Assembly (NCBI GenBank): GCA_018432615.1
Contig: JAHDSQ010000003.1
Location: forward strand, 62,001-126,000
Source of the DNA: Clostridia bacterium
GTDB taxonomy: Bacteria; Bacillota; Peptococcia; DRI-13; SM3-B62
Reading direction: 5' to 3'
DNA: 64,000 bases
The notes under the pieces were generated by a model, which ran no database searches, was not told the origin of the DNA, and was given only the letters and a program-made list of their open reading frames with translations. Both the position numbers and the translations under genes were made by a program. Positions within the stretch are counted from its first letter, which is position 1, and each line of letters opens with the position of its first letter. Positions 44,157-54,200 of this stretch are shown here, piece by piece.

Positions 44157-44525
44157 ACGAGTATGCCTGTAAGCCGAGTTCTGTCTCCCCCTGAGGGGTG
44201 ATGACCATTTATCTGGGATGTCAGTTACCTGACACCTCAAGCGACCTTACCCGGGAGCGGAACGGGCCGTTCCATTGCTCCTCTATTCGGTCTTGCTCCG
44301 GGTGGGGTTTACCGAGCCAGCCAGTCACCTGACTGCTGGTGAGCTCTTACCTCGCCTTTCCATCCTTACCTGTGCCGGGGACCGGCCATCGGCGGTATGT
44401 TTCTGTGGCACTTTCCTTGGAGTCGCCTCCACTGGGTGTTACCCAGCACCCTGCCCTAAGGAGCTCGGACTTTCCTCAGATACAGCCTTTCGGCATTTGT
44501 ATCCGCGGTCATCCAGCATACTCAT
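44157..44525 (-). ncRNA. rnpB: RNase P RNA (catalytic RNA of tRNA 5' processing)
   Basis: On the minus strand the conserved segments appear in order: GAGTATGC (P1 5' arm), GAGGAAAGTCCGAGCTCC (CR-I), GGAAAGTGCCACAGAAA (CR-II), GTAAGGATGGAAAGGCGAGG with GGTAAGAGCTCACC, and ACAGAACTCGGCTTACAG (CR-V), closing with GCATACTC, which pairs with the 5' arm. About 370 bases. Overall order fits the ancestral A-type. Borders are set by the P1 stem. The open frames found across this region are not genes. Confidence 0.98.
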
Positions 44526-44614
44526 GACGCTTGTTATCAGGAACTATAGTTTAACACAATCATCGTCTTTGGTGCAAGTTATGCTTTTTCAAATGAAGAT
44601 AGGGGTATATAATT

Positions 44615-45295
44615 ATGAGAGACAATAAGACATCTCAACCGGCGAGTGTATATGACAGCAAGATCGAAAAGACGATCCCTTTTTACAGAATGTTTCATGA
44701 GCAGGCAATAGACCTGGTTAGAGAGGTCAGACCGAATCCGCAAATATGGCTGGATGCCGGGGGCGGAACAGGCCTTTTGATCGAACGGGCCGCTCGGATT
44801 TTTCCAAAGACAAGGTTCGTGCTTAGTGACCCGTCCGAGTCGATGCTGAAGATGGCCGAAGGTAAATTTGCTTCTTATCCGCAGATAAAGTTTGAGTCTG
44901 TTTTGGCGGGAACAGAAGAACTGGATTTTCCGGATGAAAGCTTTGATGTAATAACGGCAATAATTTCTCACCATTATTTTGATGTTAAGACAAGGAAACT
45001 AGTAACGAAGAAATGCATGAAAATGCTGAAAAAAGGTGGTATTTACATCAATGTTGAAAGTGTTTCACCTCTAACCCCAAAGGGGAAAGAAATAGGAATC
45101 GCCAGGTGGCGTCAATTACAGCTAAATAACGGCAAGACAGAGGAAGAGGTTGCTAAGCATTTGGGCAGATTTGGCAAGGAATTTTTCCCAATCAGGATTC
45201 AAGAACATCTTATGATGATGCAGGAGAGCGGGTTTTTGACTGTTGAGTTATTCTGGGCTTCTATCATGCAAGCGGGCTTTTATGGGATTAAATAA
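44615..45295 (+). CDS. Class I SAM-dependent methyltransferase
   Basis: A 226-residue Rossmann methyltransferase. Motif I: WLDAGGGTGLLIERAA; motif II acidic residue in FVLSDPSESMLKMAE; motif IV-like ELDFPDESFDVITAIISHHYF; post-I LKKGGIYINVESV. Substrate unknown; relatives methylate small molecules or quinone-like substrates. No ribosome site of high quality (GATAGGGG 13 bases upstream). It stands between rnpB (divergent) and ilvN. Confidence 0.88.
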   Translation: MRDNKTSQPASVYDSKIEKTIPFYRMFHEQAIDLVREVRPNPQIWLDAGGGTGLLIERAARIFPKTRFVLSDPSESMLKMAEGKFASYPQIKFESVLAGTEELDFPDESFDVITAIISHHYFDVKTRKLVTKKCMKMLKKGGIYINVESVSPLTPKGKEIGIARWRQLQLNNGKTEEEVAKHLGRFGKEFFPIRIQEHLMMMQESGFLTVELFWASIMQAGFYGIK

Positions 45296-45327
45296 AATAT
45301 GATTTGAAACAGGGAGGAGTGTTGAAA

Positions 45328-45822
45328 ATGCCTCATACATTGGCGGTTTTAGTAGAAAACAGACCGGGAGTTTTAACGCGTGTTTCGGGCTTAATCAGTC
45401 GAAGGGCATTCAATATCGAGAGTATTGTGGCAGGTTATACGGAAGAAGAGGATGTTACCAGAATTACCATTGTAGTCAACGGTGATGATAGGGAGATCGA
45501 ACAGGTCGTTAATCAATTAGCCAAGCTGGTTGATGTCATTAAAATAATTGATTTAACCAGTACGGATTATCTTGATCGGGAATTAGCCTTAATAAAGGTA
45601 TGTGCCGTGCCGGAGAAACGTTCGGATATCGTAGACATAGTCGATATTTTCCGTGCTCGTATCGTGGATGTTAATCGGGAAACGATGGTTATTGAGTTGA
45701 GCGGTTCTCAAGAGAAAATAGATGCGTTATGTGAAGTAATGAGAGATCATGGCATTATAGAAATTGTAAGGACGGGTAAGACGGTAATTTCAAGAGGGCC
45801 TTTACCGGCGAAGGAATTATAA
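45328..45822 (+). CDS. ilvN: Acetolactate synthase small (regulatory) subunit
   Basis: ACT-domain regulatory subunit giving valine feedback to acetohydroxyacid synthase. 164 residues from ATG 45328 (AGGGAGGAG eight bases upstream). Opening HTLAVLVENRPGVLTRVSGL, RRAFNIESIVAGYTEE; second half VPEKRSDIVDIVDIFRARIVD and VIELSGSQEKIDALCE. The large subunit ilvB is not adjacent, and a terminator follows, so here the gene is separate from the branched-chain operon. Confidence 0.95.
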   Translation: MPHTLAVLVENRPGVLTRVSGLISRRAFNIESIVAGYTEEEDVTRITIVVNGDDREIEQVVNQLAKLVDVIKIIDLTSTDYLDRELALIKVCAVPEKRSDIVDIVDIFRARIVDVNRETMVIELSGSQEKIDALCEVMRDHGIIEIVRTGKTVISRGPLPAKEL

Positions 45823-45842
45823 GTATAAAAAATTTAAATAAG

Positions 45843-45890
45843 AACTCCACCCAACAGTAATCTTTGATTGCGATTTCGGGTGGGGTTTTT
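45843..45890 (+). terminator. Terminator of ilvN
   Basis: AACTCCACCC pairs with GGGTGGGGTT, with T5 at 45886-45890; loop of 25 bases. Confidence 0.82.
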
Positions 45891-46024
45891 GTTTGCTTAA
45901 AAAAAAGTTTACTATTACGAAAGCAATATGGTATTATGAAAATGTAGTAAGGCAGAATATTGAAGAAAGGGGGAAAGAAGGAAATAATTGTTTGTTTAGA
46001 ATTATCAAATTTGGAGGTGATTTT

Positions 46025-47686
46025 ATGAATTCGGCGTTACTGGTTGTCATTGCTGTCGTTTGGTTTTATTTCGCTTATAAGTGGTATGGCAATAAGGTTG
46101 AGAAGAAGACTGTTGCTCCAAACGACGGGAACAAAACACCGGCGATTGAACAAAACGACGGTGTAGACTATTACCCCGCTAAGCCTTTTGTTTTATTCGG
46201 ACATCATTTTTCATCTATCGCCGGTGCGGGGCCTATTCTCGGTCCGGTTGCGGCTGTAGCCGCCTTTGGCTGGGGTGGGACAATCCTTTGGATCATGATT
46301 GGAGCGGTTTTTATTGGGGCAGTGCATGACTATCTGTCATTGATGGTTTCCACACGAAGCAAAGGAAGTAGTATTCCGGAGATCGCCCAACAGGTTATTG
46401 GGAAAAGAGCAAGAAATCTTTTTTCGATTTTTGTACTTATAACATTAATATTAATAGTAGCTGTTTTTGGCTCCGTTGCAGCGAATACCCTAGTGAGCAC
46501 GCCTGAAGTGGTAATACCTACCTTTGGCGTGATACCATTAGCAATGCTTTTTGGATTTATGGTGTACAGAAAGAATGTTTCCTTAACGATTGGAACGGTG
46601 GTTTCGCTTGTCATTTTGGCACTGTTGATCTACTTAGGTTTCAGATACCCGGTGGCAGCGCCACTGGAAGGCTCGAATGCATATGCCTTTTGGTTTGTTC
46701 TATTAATGGCGTACGGACTTTTAGCCTCTATACTGCCGGTATGGGTGCTGCTGCAACCCAGGGACTATATCTCCAACTGGGTACTGATGATAGGTCTGGG
46801 ACTTGGATTGATCGGAACATTTGTGACACGCCCTGTTATTAATGCACCTGCTTTTACAGGCTTTACAGGCAGCGGCGGCCCGCTTTGGCCGATGTTGTTT
46901 ATTACCGTGGCCTGTGGTGCTATTTCCGGTTTCCACTCCTTGGTTGCCAGTGGTACGACATCCAAACAGTTGGCGAAGGAAAGTGATGGAAAGCTCGTTG
47001 GTTTCGGGGGCATGCTCTTAGAGGGAGTCCTGGCTGTGTTGGCGGTTATTTGTGTTGGAGCCGGTCTTTACTGGGTCGCTCCTGCAGGACAGGAAGCTTT
47101 TTCCTTCTTGGATGTGCTTGGCGAAGGTGGAGCCATCACGGCGTTCGGTATGGGGTATGGTAAAGTAACCGAACCACTGCTGGGTGTTTTCGGCATGCTT
47201 TTTGGTATTACGATGCTGAAGACCTTTGTAATGACGACGCTTGATACCACGGTTCGCCTTGGTAGGTTTGTCAGTGCAGAGCTTATCGGTGCGAAACTGC
47301 CTCTTATGAAGAACAGGTTTGCAGGTTCGCTGCTGGTAATCATACCTGCTTTTTACTTGGGTTATACCGGAACATATAATGTCATTTGGCCCATGTTTGG
47401 TGCTGCTAACCAGCTTGTTGCGGCACTGGCTCTCTTGGTTGTAACGGCGTATTTGGTAGGGGTTAAAAAACCTACGAAATATACCCTTTATCCTGCGATA
47501 TTTATGATTCTAACGACTCTTGCCGCTTTAATTTACCAGGGTTATGGGCATTTCTTCGGTTCCAGCCCGAATTACGTGTTGGGAACAACTTCCGTCGTGC
47601 TGTTCGTGCTGGCTATAGTCGTGGCAGGTGAAGCCTGGAAGATCTTGTCGGCAGCTGCCGGCAAGAAAAAGGATGTTGCGGCTTAA
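46025..47686 (+). CDS. cstA: CstA-family carbon-starvation/pyruvate or peptide transporter
   Basis: Integral membrane transporter with about 15-16 hydrophobic helices, 553 residues. Family signatures: FVLFGHHFSSIAGAGPILGPV, FIGAVHDYLSLMVSTRSKG, GAISGFHSLVASGTTSKQL and TTLDTTVRLGRF. ATG 46025 follows GGAGGTGAT; the upstream frame from 45893 has no support. CstA relatives take up pyruvate or peptides during carbon limitation. The link with PPDK, LDH and CcpN elsewhere in the window would suit pyruvate. Confidence 0.95.
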   Translation: MNSALLVVIAVVWFYFAYKWYGNKVEKKTVAPNDGNKTPAIEQNDGVDYYPAKPFVLFGHHFSSIAGAGPILGPVAAVAAFGWGGTILWIMIGAVFIGAVHDYLSLMVSTRSKGSSIPEIAQQVIGKRARNLFSIFVLITLILIVAVFGSVAANTLVSTPEVVIPTFGVIPLAMLFGFMVYRKNVSLTIGTVVSLVILALLIYLGFRYPVAAPLEGSNAYAFWFVLLMAYGLLASILPVWVLLQPRDYISNWVLMIGLGLGLIGTFVTRPVINAPAFTGFTGSGGPLWPMLFITVACGAISGFHSLVASGTTSKQLAKESDGKLVGFGGMLLEGVLAVLAVICVGAGLYWVAPAGQEAFSFLDVLGEGGAITAFGMGYGKVTEPLLGVFGMLFGITMLKTFVMTTLDTTVRLGRFVSAELIGAKLPLMKNRFAGSLLVIIPAFYLGYTGTYNVIWPMFGAANQLVAALALLVVTAYLVGVKKPTKYTLYPAIFMILTTLAALIYQGYGHFFGSSPNYVLGTTSVVLFVLAIVVAGEAWKILSAAAGKKKDVAA

Positions 47687-47723
47687 TAAGCCGGATAATA
47701 ATTTCATGGCTTCGTAAGAAAGA

Positions 47724-47778
47724 GGAAATAAGCACCCTTTGGTATCTTGTGAACACAAGAAAAGGGGTGCTTATTTCC
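47724..47778 (+). terminator. Long hairpin after cstA
   Basis: GGAAATAAGCACCC (47724-47737) pairs with GGGTGCTTATTTCC (47765-47778), and an inner TCTTGTG/CACAAGA stem (47745-47760) stacks on it, 21 pairs in all. A T-run is only inside the arm, so termination strength is uncertain; it may stabilise the mRNA end. Confidence 0.65.
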
Positions 47779-47817
47779 ATTTATTAATGTTATATTATAT
47801 TTAAAGAAGGTGATCGA

Positions 47818-50800
47818 ATGCCATTGAGGTTTATTATCGGACGTGCCGGTGCCGGTAAAACATACCGTTGTTTAACCGAAATTGCCGCCAAGGAAAAAAA
47901 TAATGAGAAGAAGGCCTTGATATACCTTGTTCCGGAGCAGGCTTCCTACCAGATGGAAAAGAAACTGCTTTCTTTTTGCAAAACAGGCGGAGCGATGTTT
48001 GCTCAGGTCCAAAGCTTTCAACGTTTGGCTTGGCAGGTTTTACAAGAGTCAGGCGGCGGAATCTATCCGGTTTTGGATGAAACGGGCAAGGCGATAATTA
48101 TGCGTCGATTATTGGAAGAGCGAAGAAAGGATATTACGACCTTCGCGAGAGTGTTGGAAAGGCCGGGTTTTCTCAAGGAACTGGTGGAGACCGTTGCTGA
48201 ATTCAAGGTATATGATATTGCTCCGGATAAGTTGAGGGAGTGCTTAGAGAAGCTGGGGGCTGCGAATAACGAGGATTTGAACGGAAAATTGAGCGAACTA
48301 CTTTTGTTATATGAGGAATATAGAGGATATCTTGATAAAGAGTACCTGGATACCGATGATTTTTTGAAGCTTTTAGCCGACAATCTGCATAAAGTCCGCT
48401 TTTTTGATGATGCGGAGATATGGCTGGACGGTTTTACAGGCTTTACGCCTATGGAATACGCTGTCTTAGAAAAGCTAATGCTTTGCTGCCGCAGGGTTAA
48501 CGTTACCTTATGTATTGACGGCGATCATCTGGGAAGGAGAGTTCCGGAAACCGATGCTTTTTTCCCTCCCTGGGAGACTTATATGAAGTTGTGCTCTCTG
48601 GCTGCAAAAGTTTGTGTTCCGGTGGAAGAGGTCGTCAAGGAGGAGCATGGGAAAAGTCATCGTTTCGGCAGTAAGAATGAGCTTCTGTTTTTAGAAAAAA
48701 ACTACTGTGCCGATGACGAGGGGATTTACTCAGGCAAGGCAGAAGGTATTCAGGTGGTTGCAGCCGCAAACCGTAGGGAAGAGGTTGAAAGGGCGGCACG
48801 TGAGATAATCGATCTTTGTCGGGAAAAAAAATACCGTTTTCGCGAAATTGCGTTGTTTATCAGGGATTTTGCTCATTATGAAGAATTGCTGCCTGTGATT
48901 TTTGATGATTATGGGATACCTTTTTTTATGGATAAAAAAAGGGCAATGCGTCATCATCCGCTTTTGGATCTTGTCCAGGGGGGACTGGAAGTCATTGAAC
49001 GTGGTTGGAATTATGAACCATTGTTTCGCTTTTTGAAAACAGATATTGTTTCCATTTCCCGGCAAGAAGTTGATGTGCTGGAAAACTATTGCCTGGCCCA
49101 TGGCATCCGTGGTAGTCGTTGGACCGACGAGGAAGCCTGGACTTTTGTGCGGAATTATACTCTCGGTGAGGAGGAAAGAGAGGAAAAGCTCAATACGGAA
49201 ATCACAAGGGTCCTTAAGCGTGTTAACAGGGCCCGGGAAAAGGCCGTCAAAGATTTGCGGGAATTGGAAACAGCTTGTAAAGAAGCCCAAACGGCTTCTG
49301 ATTATGGAACCGCTATATTCGAAATGATGGAGAAATTAGCCGTGGCCAAAAAGCTTGCACAATGGAGTGATGAAGCTGAAAAGGAAGGTCGGTTGGAGGA
49401 GGCCAGGCTGCACCGCCAGGTCTGGAACAGCATGATGGGCTTGTTAAATCAACTTGCGGTCGTGTTGGGTGAACAGCAACTGACCTTAAAGGAATACAGC
49501 CGACTCTTCAATGCCGGTATGGAGAATGTTGAACTTGCCTTGATTCCTCCCGGTCTTGATCAGGTACTGGTGGGGTCCTTGGAGCGCTCACGTCATCCTG
49601 AGATTAAAGCTGCATTCATTTTAGGAGTCAATGAGGGGGTCTTTCCGGCACGTAAAACTAAGGAAGGCCTGATCAGTGATGACGAAAGGCGGATACTGGC
49701 CGAGCTAAAGCTTGAACTGGCACCGACCGGTGACAAGCAATTGTTTGCCGAACAGCATTTGGTGTACTTAGCCCTTACCAGGGCCAGCGAATTTTTATGG
49801 CTTAGCTATCCCAAGGCAGATGACGAAGGCAGAGCTTTGAGCCCGTCCTCGGTTGTACGAAGGGTCTGCACGTTATTTGGCAGGCAAGAGGAAGAAGGGG
49901 AGGGCAAAGGCATTTTCGATTCCCTGGCATTCCAATTAAGGAGAGCCGTTGAAGGGGAGGAGATCGAGCCTTTTTGGTGGCAAGTGTACAATCGCTTATT
50001 GGAAAAAGAAGAATGGCGGAAAAGGCTTGCCGGGATTGTTAAGGGACTGTTTTCTGCCGATAGTGAAGAAAACCTCCCGTCGGAATTGGTGACGGGATTG
50101 TATGGCAGGGTATTGAGAACCGGGGTTTCGAGGCTGGAGAGATTTCAAGCCTGTCCCTTTGCCCATTTCCTTAACTATGGCTTGCAGTTGAAAAAACGAC
50201 CGGAATATAAGCTGACGGCTCCGGATTTGGGTCAGTTCTTTCATGATGTGCTGGAAAACATCTATACCTCCTTGGGGAAAAATGAGTTAAACCTGGCTGA
50301 CCTGGCTTTTGAACAAGCGCAAGAGATTGCCGAAGAGACTGTCGACGGCTTGGCGCCGAAACTGCAAAATGAGATTTTGTTAAGCACCGCCAAGTATCGC
50401 TATTTAACGAATAAACTGAAGGGAACGGTTGCCAATTCTCTTCAGGTACTGCAAGAGCACGAGAAAAGAGGGGAGTTTCGCACGTTAGGGGTTGAGTTGG
50501 AGTTCGGTAAGGGCAAAAAACTGTCGGGATTGAAACACATCTTGCCCAACGGTGCTGAACTGGTATTGGAAGGGAGAATAGACCGGGTGGATTTTGCTCG
50601 TGACGGCAATTCTTGCTTGCTGCGGGTCATTGATTATAAATCGGGGGCTATCTCTCTCAATTTGTTGGAGTTGTATCACGGCCTTAAACTCCAGCTTCCC
50701 ATCTACCTGGATGTTGTTTTGGCCAATGCTCCCCGTCTTGTGGAGGGACAGGCAGTACCTGCGGGTATGCTGTATTTTAAGATCTCGAATCCGCTGGTTT

Positions 50801-51249
50801 TATCACAAAGACCGCCGACGGCAGAGGAGTTAGAAAAGGAACGGAGAAGGAAGGCGAAGATGAAGGGTTTCGTGCTGCGGGATGAGAGGGTTATCAGATT
50901 AATGGACAGAGAAATCAGTGGGTATTCCGAATTAATCCCGGCAGCAATCAACCGTCAAGGAAAGTTTTACAAAAACCTCGACACAATGTTGAGCAGCAAG
51001 GATTTTCAGATAATAAGCGAACATGTTAAAGGCATCGTCAAGCAGGCGGCAGAAAACATTTATGCCGGTAATATAGAGATCAAGCCGTATCATTTTTCCA
51101 ATAGAAGTCCCTGTGATTATTGTGACTACAGGGCTGTTTGTCGTTTCGATAATACCATGTCTCATCAAGGTTATCGCTATTTAAGCAAAAAGACGGTATT
51201 TGAGGTGAAAAAGGAGCTTGGCCTAGGGGAGGGAACGAGCGATGAGTAA
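47818..51249 (+). CDS. addB: ATP-dependent helicase/nuclease subunit B (AddB)
   Basis: Second subunit of the AddAB double-strand-break resection enzyme. 1,143 residues. N-terminal P-loop GRAGAGKT at residues 8-15, UvrD-like inactive helicase body, and a C-terminal RecB-type nuclease (LRVIDYKSGAISLN). The iron-sulfur cluster ligands are present: C779 (ACPFAHF) and C1099, C1102, C1108 (CDYCDYRAVC). Ends eight bases inside addA. Normal composition and length. Confidence 0.97.
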   Translation: MPLRFIIGRAGAGKTYRCLTEIAAKEKNNEKKALIYLVPEQASYQMEKKLLSFCKTGGAMFAQVQSFQRLAWQVLQESGGGIYPVLDETGKAIIMRRLLEERRKDITTFARVLERPGFLKELVETVAEFKVYDIAPDKLRECLEKLGAANNEDLNGKLSELLLLYEEYRGYLDKEYLDTDDFLKLLADNLHKVRFFDDAEIWLDGFTGFTPMEYAVLEKLMLCCRRVNVTLCIDGDHLGRRVPETDAFFPPWETYMKLCSLAAKVCVPVEEVVKEEHGKSHRFGSKNELLFLEKNYCADDEGIYSGKAEGIQVVAAANRREEVERAAREIIDLCREKKYRFREIALFIRDFAHYEELLPVIFDDYGIPFFMDKKRAMRHHPLLDLVQGGLEVIERGWNYEPLFRFLKTDIVSISRQEVDVLENYCLAHGIRGSRWTDEEAWTFVRNYTLGEEEREEKLNTEITRVLKRVNRAREKAVKDLRELETACKEAQTASDYGTAIFEMMEKLAVAKKLAQWSDEAEKEGRLEEARLHRQVWNSMMGLLNQLAVVLGEQQLTLKEYSRLFNAGMENVELALIPPGLDQVLVGSLERSRHPEIKAAFILGVNEGVFPARKTKEGLISDDERRILAELKLELAPTGDKQLFAEQHLVYLALTRASEFLWLSYPKADDEGRALSPSSVVRRVCTLFGRQEEEGEGKGIFDSLAFQLRRAVEGEEIEPFWWQVYNRLLEKEEWRKRLAGIVKGLFSADSEENLPSELVTGLYGRVLRTGVSRLERFQACPFAHFLNYGLQLKKRPEYKLTAPDLGQFFHDVLENIYTSLGKNELNLADLAFEQAQEIAEETVDGLAPKLQNEILLSTAKYRYLTNKLKGTVANSLQVLQEHEKRGEFRTLGVELEFGKGKKLSGLKHILPNGAELVLEGRIDRVDFARDGNSCLLRVIDYKSGAISLNLLELYHGLKLQLPIYLDVVLANAPRLVEGQAVPAGMLYFKISNPLVLSQRPPTAEELEKERRRKAKMKGFVLRDERVIRLMDREISGYSELIPAAINRQGKFYKNLDTMLSSKDFQIISEHVKGIVKQAAENIYAGNIEIKPYHFSNRSPCDYCDYRAVCRFDNTMSHQGYRYLSKKTVFEVKKELGLGEGTSDE

Positions 51250-54200
51250 ATGGACTGATGAGCAAAAAAGGGCCATCAATTCAAGAGAATGCAGCTTGTT
51301 GGTATCTGCCGCGGCCGGTGCCGGCAAGACCGCCGTGCTGGTTGAGAGGATCATCAGACGAGTTTTAGATACCTTAAGCCCTGTTGATATTGACAGGCTG
51401 CTTGTCGTTACATATACCAATGCGGCTGCTCGGGAGATGAAGGAAAGGGTCGGTACGGCTCTTCGGGAACGAAGAAAAAACAATCCGGGTGATTACAGGC
51501 TGCAAAAGCAGCTCCTTTTGTTGGAACGGGCTCACATTTCCACCTTGCACTCCTTTTGTGTGGAGATGCTGCGCAAAAATTATTATCGGTTAAAACTTCC
51601 GGAAAAGGCCGCACTGGATCCCGCTTTTAGGGTGGCTGAGGAAACAGAAGCCTTGCTTTTGAAACTGGAAGTCTTGGAGGATGTTTTTGAAAAAAGGTAT
51701 ACAGATGAGGATGCTGTTTTTTTAGAGTTGGTGGAGGCCTATGGTGGAGAAAGGGATGACAAGGCTTTACAGGATTTGGTGATGAGACTGTACGATTTTT
51801 CTCGCAGCCATCCTTCGCCTGAAGATTGGCTGGCAAATGTAGCGGAATCTTTTCACGCAGGTTCGGAAGATGATGTAATCGAAGGGCTGCTTGAGCAGGC
51901 TGTCGAGGGCTTGCTTGCCCCTCTGGGTACGGCATTGTCATACTTAAGGGAAGCGGCTCTATGTGCTTCAGCGCCTGGGGGTCCGCATCCATACCTGTCT
52001 GGTTTGTTGGAGGAAGCAGGTATGTTAGAGCGTGTGCTTGATTGTTGCGGCTACGAAGGAAAAGCAATACGATGGAGGGAAGCTTTTGAAGCCCTGGCCG
52101 CAGTAGAATTTAAACGGTTGACGGCAGTTAAGGACGAGGGTATTGACGAGGCATTGCGGGACGAAGCCAAAAATCTGCGGGATAAGGCAAAAAAAATGGC
52201 AAAGGAAGCCCAGGACACGATTTTGGCACGTTCTTTCGAGGAGTATGTGCAGGATTTGAATAAAATCGCGCCGTTGATGGAAACCCTCTGCGGACTTGTT
52301 GTGGAATTTGCTCACTACTATCTGCTGGCTAAGCTGGAGAAAAACATTATCGACTTTTCAGATATAGAGCATTTGACACTTAATTTGCTTTGTGACGAAG
52401 ACAAGAAGCCTTCGGCCTTAGCCTTGAAGCTGCGGGAGAGTTTTGCCGAGGTGTTGATCGATGAGTATCAGGATATCAATAATGTTCAAGAGACCATTCT
52501 GCGGCTCATTTCCGTTAGCGACGGAGGCTATGCTAACACCTTTATGGTGGGAGACGTTAAGCAAAGTATATATGGTTTTCGGCTTGCCGAGCCGGGGCTG
52601 TTTATGGAGAAGTATAGAAACTATTCCGATAGAGAGGATGCGGCAGAGCAAAAAATCGTCTTAGCGAAGAATTTCCGCAGTAAAAAAGGGATTATCGACG
52701 GAGTTAATTTCGTTTTTCGTCAACTCATGCAGGAGAGTCGTTTCGGTGTTAAGTATGACAAGGATGCGGAGCTTGTATATGGCTTGATAGACGGGGAGGA
52801 AGATGAAAAGGACGAGAAGGCTGGTTTTAACGGCGAGATAGAAGTGCACCTCGTGGAAAAAGGACAGGCTTACGAGGATGAGGATTTGAAAGAACAAGAA
52901 GCTCTGGATGCAACGCAGCTGGAAGCAAGAATCATTGCCCGTAGGATACGGGAGTTAAAAGAAAAGACGGTTTGGGATAAAGAACAGGGAGCGTATAGAC
53001 CAGTTGAGTATCGTGACATTGCAGTACTGCTCAGAACGGCTAAAACGGCGGCTGTGGTGTTTGTTGAGGAGTTGCAACGTCAGGGTATACCTGCCTATAC
53101 TGAGGCCGGAGAGGGATATTTACGGGCCCAGGAGATACAAGTAATGATATCACTGCTTAGGATAATCGATAATCCTCGTCAGGACATACCTCTGGCGGCA
53201 GTTTTGCGTTCACCGGTAATTGGCTTGAACTCATCCGAACTGGCTGCCATCAGGTTATGGAGGAGACAAGGCGATTATTATGATGCAGTGCGTTTGGCGG
53301 CCAGGAAGGAACGGGGGCAGCTGCAAAAAAAGCTGAGGGCTTTTTTACGCAATCTACGGAGTTGGCGCACTTTTGCCCGGCGGAATTCCTTACAGGAATT
53401 GATCTGGCTCTTGTACAGGGAAACGAATTATTACAATTACGCCGGAGCAATGCCGGATGGGCAGCAGAGACAAGCCAACCTGCGGATGCTGTATGATCGT
53501 GCCGTCCAGTACGAAAGGACTGCCATGAAGGGATTGTTCAAGTTCCTGCGCTTTTTGGAAAAGCTGGAGGAAAGAGGCGGTGACTTTGAGACAGCCCATA
53601 CGCTGGGAGAGAAAGAAAATGTAGTACGCATCATGAGTATCCACAAGAGTAAGGGGTTGGAGTTCCCGGTGGTCTTTGTGGCGGGAATAGCAAAGAAATT
53701 CAATTTTAAAGATTTATATAACGATGTGCTGTTGGATAAGGATTTAGGGATCGGGCCGCTTTTGGTTGACAGCGCAAAGCGTATAAAGTATCCGACTTTG
53801 GCTGCAATAGCTATCAAGAATAGGTTAAAAGCGAGGATGCTGGCAGAGGAGATGCGCATCTTGTATGTGGCGATGACCAGAGCAAGAGAGACCTTGATAT
53901 TGGTAGGGGCTGTCGGAGAAAAAGTAAAAGCACCCTTGATGGAGGGTGACTCGTTAAAACAGGTGAATGAGAGGCTGTCACCGGGGATAGTAGAGGGGGC
54001 TGCCAGCTTTTGGGATTGGCTTATAGCCTGTAATCCATCCATGTGGAGCTTTTTTTGTTACGAAGGCGGGGAATTGTTTGTGGAGGAAAAAGAAACAGCA
54101 GCAGAATACCACGAAGAGTTGATAAGGTTAAAAAGACTTGAGCCGGTTGCAATTGATGATAGTGATGATGGGATGGTCGAAAACCGCTTAAACTGGGATT

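Noticed and set aside
44275-44628. Open frame of 117 codons on the plus strand across 44275-44628
   Set aside because: It lies antisense to RNase P RNA; the conserved RNA segments explain the sequence, and the frame has no ribosome site.
51627-52067. 146-codon minus-strand frame inside addA
   Set aside because: Shadow frame, proline/histidine-rich, no start signals; addA is clearly coding.
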